64,000 bases of DNA from Desulfosediminicola ganghwensis (GCF_005116675.2 NZ_CP050699.1:4054001-4118000), one strand, 5' to 3'. Counted from the first letter of the stretch, positions 36,378 to 45,861 are shown. Translations and numbers: made by a program. Notes: generated by a model from the sequence alone, not told the origin.

Positions 36378-37082
36378 CTAGAGCAGGGAAGATTTCCTGC
36401 GCCTGGAAGGACTCGGAAGCCTTCCTATAAGAATACCAATAAGGAACACACCTGCACCTGCCAGAAACCAATGGATCGCAGCCTCTTTCTTCAATTTTCT
36501 ATTTTCTTCCTTTACGGAACCCAGCGTTTCCTGCAACTGCCCATTCTCGGTGGTAACCCGTTCCAGATCATTCTTGATCTGGACGACATTGGCGGTATCG
36601 TCTTTCAGTATTGTGTAATCACTAAGAATTTTGTCACGCTCGGCAAGCACAACGTCCAGGTCACCCTTGATTCGCGACAGTTCGGATGATGTCTGCTGGG
36701 CCTGTTCAGATACTTCTATATTGTTCTGCTCAAGGCGATCGCGCTCCTGCTTCAGGGCGGAAACAACCTCTCCAAGGGGTTTTTCCGCACTCAGATACCT
36801 TTTGAGCATCCAACCTTCCTTATCGTCAAAGCGGATGCGGGCATAGCTCCCTGACTCTTCGAGAAAATCAACGCGATCTCCATCCTTGACCATACCGATG
36901 ATCTTGAATTCATTGCCTTGCCCTCTCCTCACCACCACTTCAGCAGTCGGCTTGACATAACGGGTTTCAATTGACGCAGCTGCAACGGAAGGTGTCAGCG
37001 CCTGAAAAGATAAAGAACAAACGAGTGTGGCAAGTGGCACAATATGACGGCCAGCTATTTTCGGTATACATTTCAACTTCAT
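36378..37082 (-). CDS. SH3-domain membrane protein (TIGR04211/YgiM type)
   Basis: This 234-residue protein has a signal peptide at 1-35, a bacterial SH3 domain at about 40-100 (YVKPTAEVVVRRGQGNEFKIIGMVKDGDRVDFLEESGSYARIRF), a long coiled coil (105-200), and a C-terminal membrane helix (FLAGAGVFLIGILIGRL) followed by a basic end. This is exactly the layout of the TIGR04211 family: a periplasmic coiled-coil protein anchored in the inner membrane. Its role is probably envelope-related; the molecular function is not established. Confidence 0.88.
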   Translation of the reverse strand: MKLKCIPKIAGRHIVPLATLVCSLSFQALTPSVAAASIETRYVKPTAEVVVRRGQGNEFKIIGMVKDGDRVDFLEESGSYARIRFDDKEGWMLKRYLSAEKPLGEVVSALKQERDRLEQNNIEVSEQAQQTSSELSRIKGDLDVVLAERDKILSDYTILKDDTANVVQIKNDLERVTTENGQLQETLGSVKEENRKLKKEAAIHWFLAGAGVFLIGILIGRLPSPSRRRKSSLL

Positions 37083-37511
37083 ATCTATTTTCTCCAGAGA
37101 CGAATACAGCGTATCGGGAATAACGCTTAAATTTGCGGTAACTCACTACTTCATGTGATAAATATCCGAGCATTCTTACCGACCACCCTATGAAAGTCAA
37201 CCCGTCTTTTCATCATGCCCAGCTTCGATTGCATTGCATAACTATGAAGGCCATTACCGAATTACACCTCACTCGCCTAGCAATCACATGGACCTCACCC
37301 CAATCACCCTCCACTGCAAATTGTCGGCGCCAAATCCGTGTGGCCTGCAATACCAGGCTCAATTCAACATATCCCCCCGGCCACTCTGAATTTTAGCGCA
37401 TTTTTTCTCACCTGAAATTTGACTCATTATGTCAGGAAAAGCTATTATTGTCCTGTAACCACTTTAAATTCAGCCAAAGACCAACTCACGATATCAGACC
37501 AGACGTGTACT
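37083..37511. other. Divergent promoter region
   Basis: The gap between the leftward SH3 gene and the rightward PLP enzyme gene shows no gene, no S-box or other riboswitch signature that I recognise, and no strong hairpin. Confidence 0.35.
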
Positions 37512-38924
37512 ATGGAAAACCAGAACGACACCGCCATTACTCCAGGCATGCAAGAGTATATCAACCAGAGTGATCGCATACGGGCTGAACGCACTAATTA
37601 CATTAACTCCGAGGTGAAAAAATGGCGATTTGACACCATAGCCGTCCATGGTCTCTACTCTGTTCAGGATGCGCTGAACTTTCACCAGGGTGCTATTATC
37701 GAACCTGCATTTCTGAGCTCCTCCCAGGCTTATCGTGATTCTGACGAGATGGCCGCCGCTCTGGCCTATAAGATCCCCACCTGGTGTTATTCACGGATCG
37801 CCAACCCCTCCACCTATTATTATGAATGGACATTGGCGTTGCTCGAAGGTTATGGATTCAGTGGAGAGACAAGTTGCTGTTCCACCTCCTCAGGTATGTC
37901 TGCGATTTTCAGTGCTGTCACTCCGTTTCTAACGGTCAAGCGGCGGGATGAACCAATCAACTTTGTAGCTACAGCTCAATGCTATGGTGGCACATTCCAG
38001 CAGTTTACAGTGCGTCTCATGAAGGAGCGCCAGATAGAATGTCGCTGGGTTGTCGATGCCACCGATATCGATGAATGGGCCTCGAAAATCGATGGCAACA
38101 CCAGATTCCTTTACGGTGAACTGCCAAGTAATCCACAGCTTGGTTTTTTTGACATAGCTCAGGTTGCAGACCTGGCCCATTCCCACGAACTACCATTGAT
38201 CGTGGATTCGACTATCGCGACTCCCGCCCTGCTCCGTCCACTATGCCATGGGGCAGATATCGTGGTGCAATCTGCCACTAAGAGTCTGACCAGTAGCGGT
38301 TTCGGTATCTGTGGTGCGGTTATCTCACGCAAGCCCATCACAGCAAACCTTGAGGAGGCCGCTTTACGAGATGATTTCGCCTTCAATATCAAACTCCTTC
38401 AGAACAGGGATCTCGGACCGAATCTCCACCCGATGCAGGCAATTCTGACACTCAACGATATACGCACCCTGCGCTCCAAGATGGACCTGATGAGCCGCAA
38501 TACCATGCAGGTCGCCAAATTCCTGCAGGATCATCCAAAAGTTGAGCGGGTTGAATACCTCGGCCTGAAAAACCACAAGCTGCATGAACTCGCCAGCAAG
38601 TATATGTGGCTGGTCGATGCCGAACATGACGAACTCTACCAGAAACCGGTAAACCGTTACGGGCATCTGATGTCATTCTGTGTAGCTGGCGGCATTGAAC
38701 CTGCGCGCCGCTTTTTCGACAGCCTGCAACGAATCTGGCGGGCAACGGATCTGGGCCGCATAAAATCTGTCGCCACTATCCCGGCGATCTCCACCCATCA
38801 GCAGCAAGGTGAAGAGGCCCGTAAAATGGCCCATGTTCCCGGCAACATGGTGCGACTCTGTGTTGGGGCTGAGCATCCTGATGATATTATCGCAGATCTG
38901 GATCAGGCCTTACATAAAGCATGA
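37512..38924 (+). CDS. PLP-dependent Cys/Met metabolism enzyme
   Basis: This 470-residue fold-type I enzyme is of the cystathionine gamma-synthase/O-acetylhomoserine sulfhydrylase family. The PLP lysine lies in QSATKSLTSSGFG, with upstream motifs YSRIANPSTYYYEW, SSGMSAIFSAV and VDSTIATPALLRP, as in family members. It should make or cleave a sulfur amino acid (methionine, homocysteine or cysteine branch), but the exact substrate cannot be fixed. I use the ATG at 37512 (MENQND); an upstream TTG at 37419 would add an unlikely leader. A small gene follows after 165 bases. Confidence 0.88.
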   Translation: MENQNDTAITPGMQEYINQSDRIRAERTNYINSEVKKWRFDTIAVHGLYSVQDALNFHQGAIIEPAFLSSSQAYRDSDEMAAALAYKIPTWCYSRIANPSTYYYEWTLALLEGYGFSGETSCCSTSSGMSAIFSAVTPFLTVKRRDEPINFVATAQCYGGTFQQFTVRLMKERQIECRWVVDATDIDEWASKIDGNTRFLYGELPSNPQLGFFDIAQVADLAHSHELPLIVDSTIATPALLRPLCHGADIVVQSATKSLTSSGFGICGAVISRKPITANLEEAALRDDFAFNIKLLQNRDLGPNLHPMQAILTLNDIRTLRSKMDLMSRNTMQVAKFLQDHPKVERVEYLGLKNHKLHELASKYMWLVDAEHDELYQKPVNRYGHLMSFCVAGGIEPARRFFDSLQRIWRATDLGRIKSVATIPAISTHQQQGEEARKMAHVPGNMVRLCVGAEHPDDIIADLDQALHKA

Positions 38925-39089
38925 CTTTCATTGCCATAAACGAACTGAGCAAACATACGATGCATGAAATTCTACCGCAATACCAAATCCCCACAGGCAA
39001 TATCAGCAGATGTTTAATGTATCAACTATTACAACCAGTGTCAGAGAAACAACGACGTACACTGACGCACAACATGAGAGGGGTAGAAG

Positions 39090-39272
39090 ATGGAATTACA
39101 AGACAACCAGTCTGCGCTTATCCTCGATATAGACGAGCTGGGCGAAATCAGCGTCAACGTAGCTTCAATTGATCAGCAGGGTCTGACAGCCCGCATTTGT
39201 CACGCCATAGCCATCAAGTTGACCTCTGATGTATCTTTTCAAACCCATATCATGGAGATGCTGGATTCATAA
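39090..39272 (+). CDS. Small conserved-looking protein
   Basis: This 60-residue protein has a good GAGGGG ribosome site before the ATG. The sequence LDIDELGEISVNVASIDQQGLTARICHAIAIKL looks like a compact strand-helix fold, not a random frame. I cannot name a family. It follows the PLP enzyme on the same strand and may be co-transcribed. Confidence 0.5.
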   Translation: MELQDNQSALILDIDELGEISVNVASIDQQGLTARICHAIAIKLTSDVSFQTHIMEMLDS

Positions 39273-39434
39273 CTGCCGTATCACTCGCTCTGCACGGTTA
39301 AGCAAACACTAAAGCCTATCTTACATGAGATGCTGGATACTATTTCGCAGCTCTGCGAGCTACGAGTATACCTCTCGTCCCGGTTCCGCGCCCTGTCGAC
39401 ACTGCCCGCCACTCCATATCAACTGACACCGGGT

Positions 39435-40583
39435 CTAAACAACCCCCGCCCCTGCGAACTCATCAATATAACTATTGCTGTATCCCAACTCCCGCAATAT
39501 CTCCCGGGTGTGCTGGCCAAATGTTGCCGGGCTACTATGGATTTCTGCCGGTGTTTCAGACAATTTCACCGGGCTGGTAAAGGTCTGACAGAGTTTTCCG
39601 TTTTGCCCGGGATAGAGGTGAATCATCTGCCTCTCCCTGAAAAATGGTGAATCCACAATCTCGTCAACAGTTGCCACCGCGCTATAGCAAACATCCAGAT
39701 CAGAGAGCTCTGCATCCCACTCGGCCAAGTTCTTTTGACTAAATGTCTCCCTCAACCAATCAATCAGTTCAAGCCTCCTTGCGTTATCATATTGCAGTTC
39801 GGCAAACTCTGGTCTGCCCAAATGCTCACACAGTCTGTGCCAAAATCGATTTTCCACCGCACCTATTGCTACATAGCGGTTATCTTTGGTTTTGTAGGTA
39901 TTGTAACAAGCGAATTTATGGGAAAGTGTTGTAGCGGAACGTAGCGGTTGCTCCCCTGCTTTCTGCTGGAAAAATCGGGGCAGAGTCAACAGGCCGAGCA
40001 CACCTTCAGTCATCGAAATATCGATATACTGCCCACGCCCGCTCTGGGTGCGGCTGTAGAGAGCCATGAGAATACCAACCGCTGCCTGCATCGCTCCGCC
40101 GAGAATATCAGCAATCTGCACTGCCGGAATGGTCGGCGCCCCACCCTCCTCGCCTATCAAATTAAGCACTCCGGCAGTACTGAGATAATTGACATCGTGA
40201 CCAACCTGATATCTCTTCGGCCCGGTCTGACCATATCCTGAAATCGAACAATAAATTATTCCTGGATTAATTTGGCAAAGAGCTTCGTAATCGACGCCGA
40301 GCCTATCAACAACGCCTGGCCGAAACCCTTCCAGCACCACATCGGCATCTCTCACCAGGCGCGAAAAGATCTCTTTTCCTTTTGGATTCTTCAGATTGAG
40401 CGACATATGGCGTTTATTTCGATACAGCTCCTCAAAAAACAAGCCATCATCCTGGAACTTCCTGTTCTCGATGGCAATGACATCTGCTCCGTGATCAGCC
40501 AGAATCATCGAGCAATATGGGCCGGGCAGCAAACGGGAAAGATCCAGCACCCGAACCCCGGCAAGCGCTCCTTTATTCGACAT
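39435..40583 (-). CDS. Family III (CaiB/BaiF) CoA-transferase
   Basis: This 382-residue CoA-transferase begins GVRVLDLSRLLPGPYCSMILADHGADVIAIE, the conserved N-terminal strand of the family. The catalytic aspartate is expected in GHDVNYL at about residue 128, and GGAMQAAVGILMALYSRTQSGRGQYIDISMTEG follows. Substrates in the family range from carnitine to aromatic and dicarboxylic acids; none is indicated here. It is a single gene with a GGAGGG ribosome site, near cobO but not clearly in an operon. Confidence 0.93.
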   Translation of the reverse strand: MSNKGALAGVRVLDLSRLLPGPYCSMILADHGADVIAIENRKFQDDGLFFEELYRNKRHMSLNLKNPKGKEIFSRLVRDADVVLEGFRPGVVDRLGVDYEALCQINPGIIYCSISGYGQTGPKRYQVGHDVNYLSTAGVLNLIGEEGGAPTIPAVQIADILGGAMQAAVGILMALYSRTQSGRGQYIDISMTEGVLGLLTLPRFFQQKAGEQPLRSATTLSHKFACYNTYKTKDNRYVAIGAVENRFWHRLCEHLGRPEFAELQYDNARRLELIDWLRETFSQKNLAEWDAELSDLDVCYSAVATVDEIVDSPFFRERQMIHLYPGQNGKLCQTFTSPVKLSETPAEIHSSPATFGQHTREILRELGYSNSYIDEFAGAGVV

Positions 40584-40680
40584 ATCCCCTCCTTGTGCTG
40601 TATGTGCTAAACCACCGGCCCGAATTGCTCAGGAGAAATCCGGGCTGGTTTGCCTTACTGCGCTAATGCCTGGAGTCAAC

Positions 40681-41238
40681 TTAAAACTCTATGCCTTTCT
40701 GGGCTGTAATACCTTCCTCAAAAGCATGTTTTAATGGACGAATCTCTGATACAGTGTCAGCTATTGCAATCAAATCTTCATGTGCGTTTCGCCCGGTCAT
40801 GATCACACTGAGTCGTTCAGGCTTGTGGGCAATAAGCTCCACGATCCGCGACACGTCGAGAAATCCAAAGAGCGGCAGATAGGTGATCTCGTCCAGGATT
40901 ACCAGGTCATACTCATCGCTGGTGACCTTCTCTTCGGCAAGCGCGAAACCTTCTTCCGCAACCTTTTTATCCTCGTCGATCTTTTCTTTGTTGAATACAA
41001 ACCCCTTACCACAGATAAACCAATCCAGATTATCAAATTTATCAGCCATCAAACGCTCACCGTAAGCCCCCTGGCCTTTAAGGAACTGGATGACACATAC
41101 CTTCTGGCCATGCCCGAGGGCGCGAAAGGCTGTACCGAGTGCTGCTGTAGTCTTGCCTTTGCCATCACCGGTATTGAGGATTACCCGACCGGGTTTTGCT
41201 TTTTTTGCTGTTTTGCGATCATTACTTCGATGCGCCAT
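40681..41238 (-). CDS. cobO: Cob(I)yrinic acid a,c-diamide adenosyltransferase
   Basis: This 185-residue CobA/CobO/BtuR-type enzyme adds the adenosyl group to cobalamin precursors. The P-loop GDGKGKTTAALG is at residue 23, followed by QFLKGQGAYGERL and the DLVILDEITYLPLFG Walker B-like segment. Length is typical. It supports corrinoid supply, which the corrinoid iron-sulfur protein of the acs operon needs. It is divergent from the symporter genes, with a palindromic operator between. Confidence 0.94.
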   Translation of the reverse strand: MAHRSNDRKTAKKAKPGRVILNTGDGKGKTTAALGTAFRALGHGQKVCVIQFLKGQGAYGERLMADKFDNLDWFICGKGFVFNKEKIDEDKKVAEEGFALAEEKVTSDEYDLVILDEITYLPLFGFLDVSRIVELIAHKPERLSVIMTGRNAHEDLIAIADTVSEIRPLKHAFEEGITAQKGIEF

Positions 41239-41686
41239 GGATTATTCCTCCTGTGGTATTCTCAATCTCAGCTGCACCACCAACCACCATCGACATACTT
41301 ACATTTTTGAAACATTACATATAAATATAGTTGACATAACTTATAAATATATCTTACAATAGTACCGATGAGCGAGCGCTCGCTCACCTTGCTTTGTTGT
41401 ACCGTGTCGTTCACAAAAACGCACTTTTTTTTATTATTGGCTCGAAAAGGAAATGTCACCTCCCAGCCTGTCAAAACACTACACGGAAACCTGGTTTCCG
41501 TAAAGAATGCATGATGAGGCAATTATATTAACCCCCAGCACAAGGAGGAAGAGAACCAACCGCAAGATACCAGCTAAAAAGACTCAATGTACAGGTAGCG
41601 AACAACAACAGAAAACAGCAGCAAAAAGTATATCAGGTTTGTCAATTAACCCACTAGGATGCATCGCAATCCTCAAGGAGGCGAAG
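41239..41686. other. Divergent promoter region with operator
   Basis: About 450 bases lie between cobO and the symporter genes. There is no supported gene; an open frame running into the symporter's small subunit from 41507 lacks a ribosome site. The notable feature is the palindrome at 41369-41386, listed separately. Confidence 0.45.
41369..41386. promoter_or_regulatory. 18-bp perfect palindrome, TetR-type operator
   Basis: TGAGCGAGCGCTCGCTCA is a perfect palindrome with the tga/tca ends and GC-rich core seen in many TetR-family operators. It lies 130 bases from cobO and 300 bases from the symporter pair, so it could control either. No TetR gene is in the window. Confidence 0.6.
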
Positions 41687-41947
41687 ATGAACAAAGCGTA
41701 CAGAAAAGAAGTCCGGTACACGCTAGGTTTTACTGTTTTACTGCTTATGTGCGGCCACCTGGGCCTGCTCTTTGTCGCATTCCCTTCCCTGCAAGATCAT
41801 ATGATCTTCGGCTTTCCCTCGCAATACATCATTCCTGTCATTATGGGCTGGCTTGGCCTGATGGTAGTCGTCACCATACAAACCACGCTGACCAACAGGC
41901 TGGATGATGAAATTGAAGAAATGGACGGTGTCGTCGATAAAATATAA
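41687..41947 (+). CDS. Small membrane partner of sodium/solute symporter
   Basis: This 86-residue protein has two membrane helices (about 13-33 and 47-67), with a basic N-terminus and an acidic C-terminus (DDEIEEMDGVVDKI). This is the form of the small subunit found before acetate-type SSS symporters (DUF485/DUF4212-like). An AAGGAGG site precedes the ATG at 41687, 22 bases separate it from the transporter gene, and both are certainly co-expressed. Confidence 0.82.
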   Translation: MNKAYRKEVRYTLGFTVLLLMCGHLGLLFVAFPSLQDHMIFGFPSQYIIPVIMGWLGLMVVVTIQTTLTNRLDDEIEEMDGVVDKI

Positions 41948-41969
41948 TCCTTTTACAGGGGAATAGACC

Positions 41970-43613
41970 ATGGAACAAGAATGGGCACTTGCCGACCCCA
42001 CCATGGGGATCATATTTGTTGCTGCATCTTTTGCCTTTTTCTATTTTGTTGGCTGGTACTCCCAGCGCGCTGCAAAATCCTCGACCGATTACTGGACAGC
42101 CGGTCGCTCTATCGGCTCTCTGGCCAACGGCCTCGGCATGGCCTCCAGCTATATGAGTCTTGCCACATTTCTCGGTGTTACCGCACTAATCTTAAAGTTG
42201 AAAGTGCCGTTTGTTTATATGTGGATTCAGTTTGCACTTTCCATCCCGCTTATCACTCTCTGGTACGGTACGCCACTGAGACGTATGGGCGCTTTTACCC
42301 CTGCCCAGTTCGTTCGTGAGCGCTACGGCCTCAGAACATCGTATATTGTCGCCACATTTATGATTGTGATCATGCTTATGTATGCCCTGGGACAGATGAT
42401 TGGTGTGGCCAAAGTCTTCGAGATGCTTTTCGGTATTAATTATAATGTTGCCCTTATCTGCGGTGGCGCACTTATTGTCGGGTATGTGACCATCGGTGGC
42501 ATGTACGGCACATCGTATAATGCGGCCTTTCAAATGGTATTGATGGCTGTGGCCTTTATCATCCCGCTGGGCGCTATCATGAAGGCCATGGGCGGTTCCG
42601 GCTGGTACTTCCCGCCGCTGCTTTATGCAGATATGGTTCCGGCCATGCTCGAACGGGTGCCTGATTTCTTTGACATGAAGTACGGCTTTAAATGGTACTT
42701 CTCGCTCATCCCCTGCTTCACCATCGGAGCCATGGGCCTGCCCCACCTCGGCATGAGAATATACACCGCCAAAAACCTTAAGAGCGCCCGCGTCGCCATG
42801 ATCTGGTTCACGTTCTTCTGCGGCATTACCTTCAGCGCTACCTACACCATGGGTTTTTCCGGCGTATTTTTTCAGGCGACCTCTGGTACCCCGATTGCCC
42901 CAACCGATCTTGATAAGATCACCCTCATCCTGAACAGTGTTTTCAATCCCCCGTGGGTACTCGCCCTGGTTATTGCCGGTGCTATCGCCGCCGGGCTCTC
43001 CACTATCAGCGCTAACCTGATGGCGATCGGAGCTCTTATCGCCCAGGATATTATCAGCACCTTCAAGCCTGATCTTGAAGAAAACAAAACCAAAATCGTC
43101 AATTACAGCGCCATGACAGGTGCCGGCCTGATCAGTATCCTGATCGCACTCAATCCTCCAACATTTCTTGTCGTATCTATTCTCTGGGCATTCGGCCTTG
43201 CCGGAGTCACCGTGGCACCGCTGGTTATTCTGGGAGTATGGTGGAAACAGGCCAACAGGTATGGTGCAATGGCTGCCGCTCTTTTGGCTGGCGGTACCTA
43301 TATATTGGTATCTCCATACGTGGCACCGAACCTTACCATCGCCGGGGGCTTGCCAGCCAAGCTTGGCATGTCCGGCGCGCTGCTTTGTGTCCCCCTCAGT
43401 TTTTTCATCATGGCAGTGGTTTCGATGATTACCAATCGTATCCCTGCCCTGCTTGATAAACTCCCCCATGAGGCGGATAAGAAGCTGGTCGACGGTATCC
43501 ACGGCTGGACCGTATACAATGAGCAACGTTATAACTCCACCGCTGCCGGAGTCACCATATCGGCAGTCAGTCTCTTTTTTGTGATCTGGTCCCTCACCCC
43601 GGGCGGTTGGTAG
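41970..43613 (+). CDS. Sodium:solute symporter, acetate-permease type
   Basis: This 547-residue inner-membrane protein of the SSS family has about 13 membrane helices. Family segments are DYWTAGRSIGSLANGLGMASSYMSLATFLG near the N-terminus and GAIAAGLSTISANLMAIGALIAQDI in the middle, the sodium-site region. The ActP/acetate branch fits the small partner gene upstream and an acetyl-CoA-pathway organism that takes up or releases acetate, but the substrate is inferred only. Confidence 0.9.
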   Translation: MEQEWALADPTMGIIFVAASFAFFYFVGWYSQRAAKSSTDYWTAGRSIGSLANGLGMASSYMSLATFLGVTALILKLKVPFVYMWIQFALSIPLITLWYGTPLRRMGAFTPAQFVRERYGLRTSYIVATFMIVIMLMYALGQMIGVAKVFEMLFGINYNVALICGGALIVGYVTIGGMYGTSYNAAFQMVLMAVAFIIPLGAIMKAMGGSGWYFPPLLYADMVPAMLERVPDFFDMKYGFKWYFSLIPCFTIGAMGLPHLGMRIYTAKNLKSARVAMIWFTFFCGITFSATYTMGFSGVFFQATSGTPIAPTDLDKITLILNSVFNPPWVLALVIAGAIAAGLSTISANLMAIGALIAQDIISTFKPDLEENKTKIVNYSAMTGAGLISILIALNPPTFLVVSILWAFGLAGVTVAPLVILGVWWKQANRYGAMAAALLAGGTYILVSPYVAPNLTIAGGLPAKLGMSGALLCVPLSFFIMAVVSMITNRIPALLDKLPHEADKKLVDGIHGWTVYNEQRYNSTAAGVTISAVSLFFVIWSLTPGGW

Positions 43614-43654
43614 GTAATACACCTGATTTTTTTTGAGGAGAGAGAGCCTCAGCG

Positions 43655-43696
43655 CCTCTGCCCCGGCCCAAACGTCTTGTGGCCGGGGCGAGGGGT
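43655..43696 (+). terminator. GC-rich stem-loop after the symporter
   Basis: CCTCTGCCCCGGCC pairs with GGCCGGGGCGAGG around a 12-base loop. There is no good T-run, so it is either a weak terminator or an mRNA 3' protector. Confidence 0.6.
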
Positions 43697-43862
43697 GCCC
43701 CTATTCAGCTTGTCATAATTACAGATGAACATTCCTCATCATACCTGTCATTCTTTACCATCAGATATTTCAGCGAAATGTGTTTTTCAGGTTTTTGCTG
43801 AATACTCATGGGAAATGCTCATTCAACTGACATTATTTTAACCAAAACTCATTCTCATATTC

Positions 43863-44432
43863 ATGAACTACGCAGATTTTTTCAAATATAGCGTCTCCTG
43901 TGAACACCGCCTGTTCCTGTTGGCGAGCGAAGGCAAAGCCCATATCTTTTCAATAGTTAACATACTTATACTTGGCACACTCTTCGGCCTTTCAGATCTG
44001 GCTGGCAGCTTGAGCCAGGGCTCGCCGGTGCCCCTTGATGGCAAATTCGCATTTATCACACCACTGATATTTTCAATCTCAGGGCTGGTAAATATGATGA
44101 TCGCGGTACTTGGGCTGACTCTTGTCTATTGGGCAGCAGCAAAAGCCTTCGGCGGTTACGGCAACATGTCCCACGCTTTTTATCTGGTATCCCTGTCCCT
44201 CGCCCCCTTTTGGGTACTGGCACCACTGCTGAACTATACCGTTCGCTTTCACCCGGACACTCTTGTCCAGATCCCAATACTGGTCCCGATTCTGCTCAGT
44301 GGGATATGGGCATACAGGTTACTCTGTAAAAGTTTGATAGCAGGCCAGGAGATTAGCCCGGTCAAAGCTCACCTTGCCGTAACAGGGATGGTGATCTTCT
44401 CGGTGAGCGCTATTTATGTACTGATTCCTTAA
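43863..44432 (+). CDS. Yip1-family membrane protein
   Basis: This 189-residue protein has five membrane helices (about 28-45, 60-80, 85-105, 115-135 and 165-185). The layout and the WAAAKAFGGYGNMSHAFYLVSLSLAPFWVLAPLL segment fit the bacterial Yip1/YIF1 family. Function in bacteria is unclear. It is probably a single gene, with the terminator at 44438 shared with the convergent cytochrome gene. Confidence 0.75.
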   Translation: MNYADFFKYSVSCEHRLFLLASEGKAHIFSIVNILILGTLFGLSDLAGSLSQGSPVPLDGKFAFITPLIFSISGLVNMMIAVLGLTLVYWAAAKAFGGYGNMSHAFYLVSLSLAPFWVLAPLLNYTVRFHPDTLVQIPILVPILLSGIWAYRLLCKSLIAGQEISPVKAHLAVTGMVIFSVSAIYVLIP

Positions 44433-44437
44433 ATAAA

Positions 44438-44474
44438 AAATGGCCTGGAACATCCTTTTTGTTCCAGACCATTT
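44438..44474 (-). terminator. Terminator of the octahaem cytochrome gene
   Basis: Arms AAATGGCCTGGAAC and GTTCCAGACCATTT (one mismatch) are followed on the minus strand by TTTTTTATTT. It also lies just after the rightward Yip1 gene. Confidence 0.82.
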
Positions 44475-44528
44475 CCGTCAGGCCTCATACCGTGAGCATT
44501 ATAGATTTTTCAGGCGCTGCGTAATTAC

Positions 44529-45581
44529 TTACTTCTGGTCATGGTAATTCATGGCATTCTTGGAGGCCCACTCTTTATCCCTGCCGCCATGACAACTTAA
44601 ACAACTGTATTCCACCGTCACAAAGCCTTGAGCAAAAGTCGACTTCTTACCGTTGTCTTCTACCTCCTTAAACATATTCGCATCCGCTGCTGTATTGATC
44701 TTGAATAAGTGTGTCCTCACATCACCGGTGTAACTGGCAACACTGATAGCAGACTTTGTTGCCTTGGGCATGTGACATTCGACACATCGGGTGCCTTGTT
44801 TTCCATGGATCGTCATGGCGTATGACTTGCCAATCTCTTCGTGGCATTCCAGACAATTATCCTTGACTAAAATTGCCCGCTGGTGCGGGTTATGGCAATC
44901 AACACAACCCATATCTTTATGCACACCTGCCTTCAACTCGTTAATCTGTTCGTGATGCCTTATAAACCCGCCTTTTGCCGGTGGCTCGGGCCCCATACCT
45001 CCCCGCTGGTGGCACTTGCCACAAGCTTCAGACGAGGTATCAATCTTAATCGTTTCCTTACTCGGCTCGCGGACGTGGTTCATCCCAGGGCCATGACACT
45101 CTTCACAACCAATACCATCCTCAGACCAGGTGCCAACCATCCCTTCCATATTATCCTGATTGCCCTCCTTGGAGTAATTGGTCATATGGCATGGACCACA
45201 GGCGTATGGCTTTTTCTCACCCTTGTGATAAAAAGACCAACTGCCGTCTTCGAGGTTATACTGTGTCTTAGCTTCCGAACCGTCTTTTGCGGCGGTTACA
45301 ATATACCCTTCTTTATCTATGAATCTTGCTTTCTTGATCGCACCGCCGATAACATAGGTAATGTCATCCCAGCTATAGCCTGGCGGCAGAGGAATTTTTG
45401 CATACCGCGCTTTGTCAACTTTGCGTAATTTCCATGGATGACCAGTTGCCAGCCATTGACTGTAAATTTCCTGGTGACAGCTGAAACACTGATCCGATCC
45501 GACATAGTCATTTTCCGCCGATGCCTTTATCACTCCCAAAGGTAGCATCAGTAACGCAAGTACCAATAATTTCATTTTCAT
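44529..45581 (-). CDS. Octahaem c-type cytochrome, exported
   Basis: This 350-residue periplasmic protein has a signal peptide at 1-22. I count eight CXXCH motifs: CFSCH, CGPCH, CEECH, CGKCH, CVDCH, CLECH, CVECH and CLSCH. Their arrangement recalls cytochrome c-554/NrfB/DmsE-like electron carriers. It has no obvious catalytic lysine-ligated haem (no CXXCK). It should shuttle electrons between periplasmic enzymes and the membrane or outside. It is a single gene; no quinone-interacting partner is adjacent. Confidence 0.9.
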   Translation of the reverse strand: MKMKLLVLALLMLPLGVIKASAENDYVGSDQCFSCHQEIYSQWLATGHPWKLRKVDKARYAKIPLPPGYSWDDITYVIGGAIKKARFIDKEGYIVTAAKDGSEAKTQYNLEDGSWSFYHKGEKKPYACGPCHMTNYSKEGNQDNMEGMVGTWSEDGIGCEECHGPGMNHVREPSKETIKIDTSSEACGKCHQRGGMGPEPPAKGGFIRHHEQINELKAGVHKDMGCVDCHNPHQRAILVKDNCLECHEEIGKSYAMTIHGKQGTRCVECHMPKATKSAISVASYTGDVRTHLFKINTAADANMFKEVEDNGKKSTFAQGFVTVEYSCLSCHGGRDKEWASKNAMNYHDQK

Positions 45582-45714
45582 GGCTAGCCTCCCTGAAAAG
45601 CTTGAAGATTAGTTGGAACACGCTTTACAGTGTGCAAAATGCACAGAATGATGACGCTTTAAAATAATTGTATCACACCGATGCGGAGCGACAAACAGCT
45701 ACAGGGGAATGGAT

Positions 45715-45861
45715 ATGCAGGAGGAAGACTCTACCCAGATGGAAGCTATCGACATCAATAGAGAGATTGAACTCACATCGCAAAAAAAAACGGACAAGCT
45801 CCACGCTCATCCGCATTCTTTTCTTCGCTGGCTGAATGAGGCAATCAGATGCCGAGCATGA
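45715..45861 (+). CDS. Possible 48-residue peptide
   Basis: An ATG open frame begins MQEEDSTQMEAIDINR and ends SFLRWLNEAIRCRA, with GGGGAAT ten bases upstream as a weak ribosome site. It overlaps the 3' end of mgtE by 17 bases. The charged-then-amphipathic composition looks protein-like, but I know no family. It is a tentative call. Confidence 0.3.
   Translation: MQEEDSTQMEAIDINREIELTSQKKTDKLHAHPHSFLRWLNEAIRCRA

Noticed and set aside
37419-37511. Upstream start for the PLP enzyme
   Set aside because: The extra 31 residues begin at TTG with no ribosome site and do not resemble the family; the ATG at 37512 is preferred.
38921-39172. An 83-residue frame after the PLP enzyme
   Set aside because: It overlaps the better-supported 60-residue gene in another frame and has a basic, unstructured translation.
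42192-43622. A 476-residue open frame on the minus strand
   Set aside because: It is antisense to the sodium symporter, rich in His/Gly/Asp without any fold pattern, and has no ribosome site.
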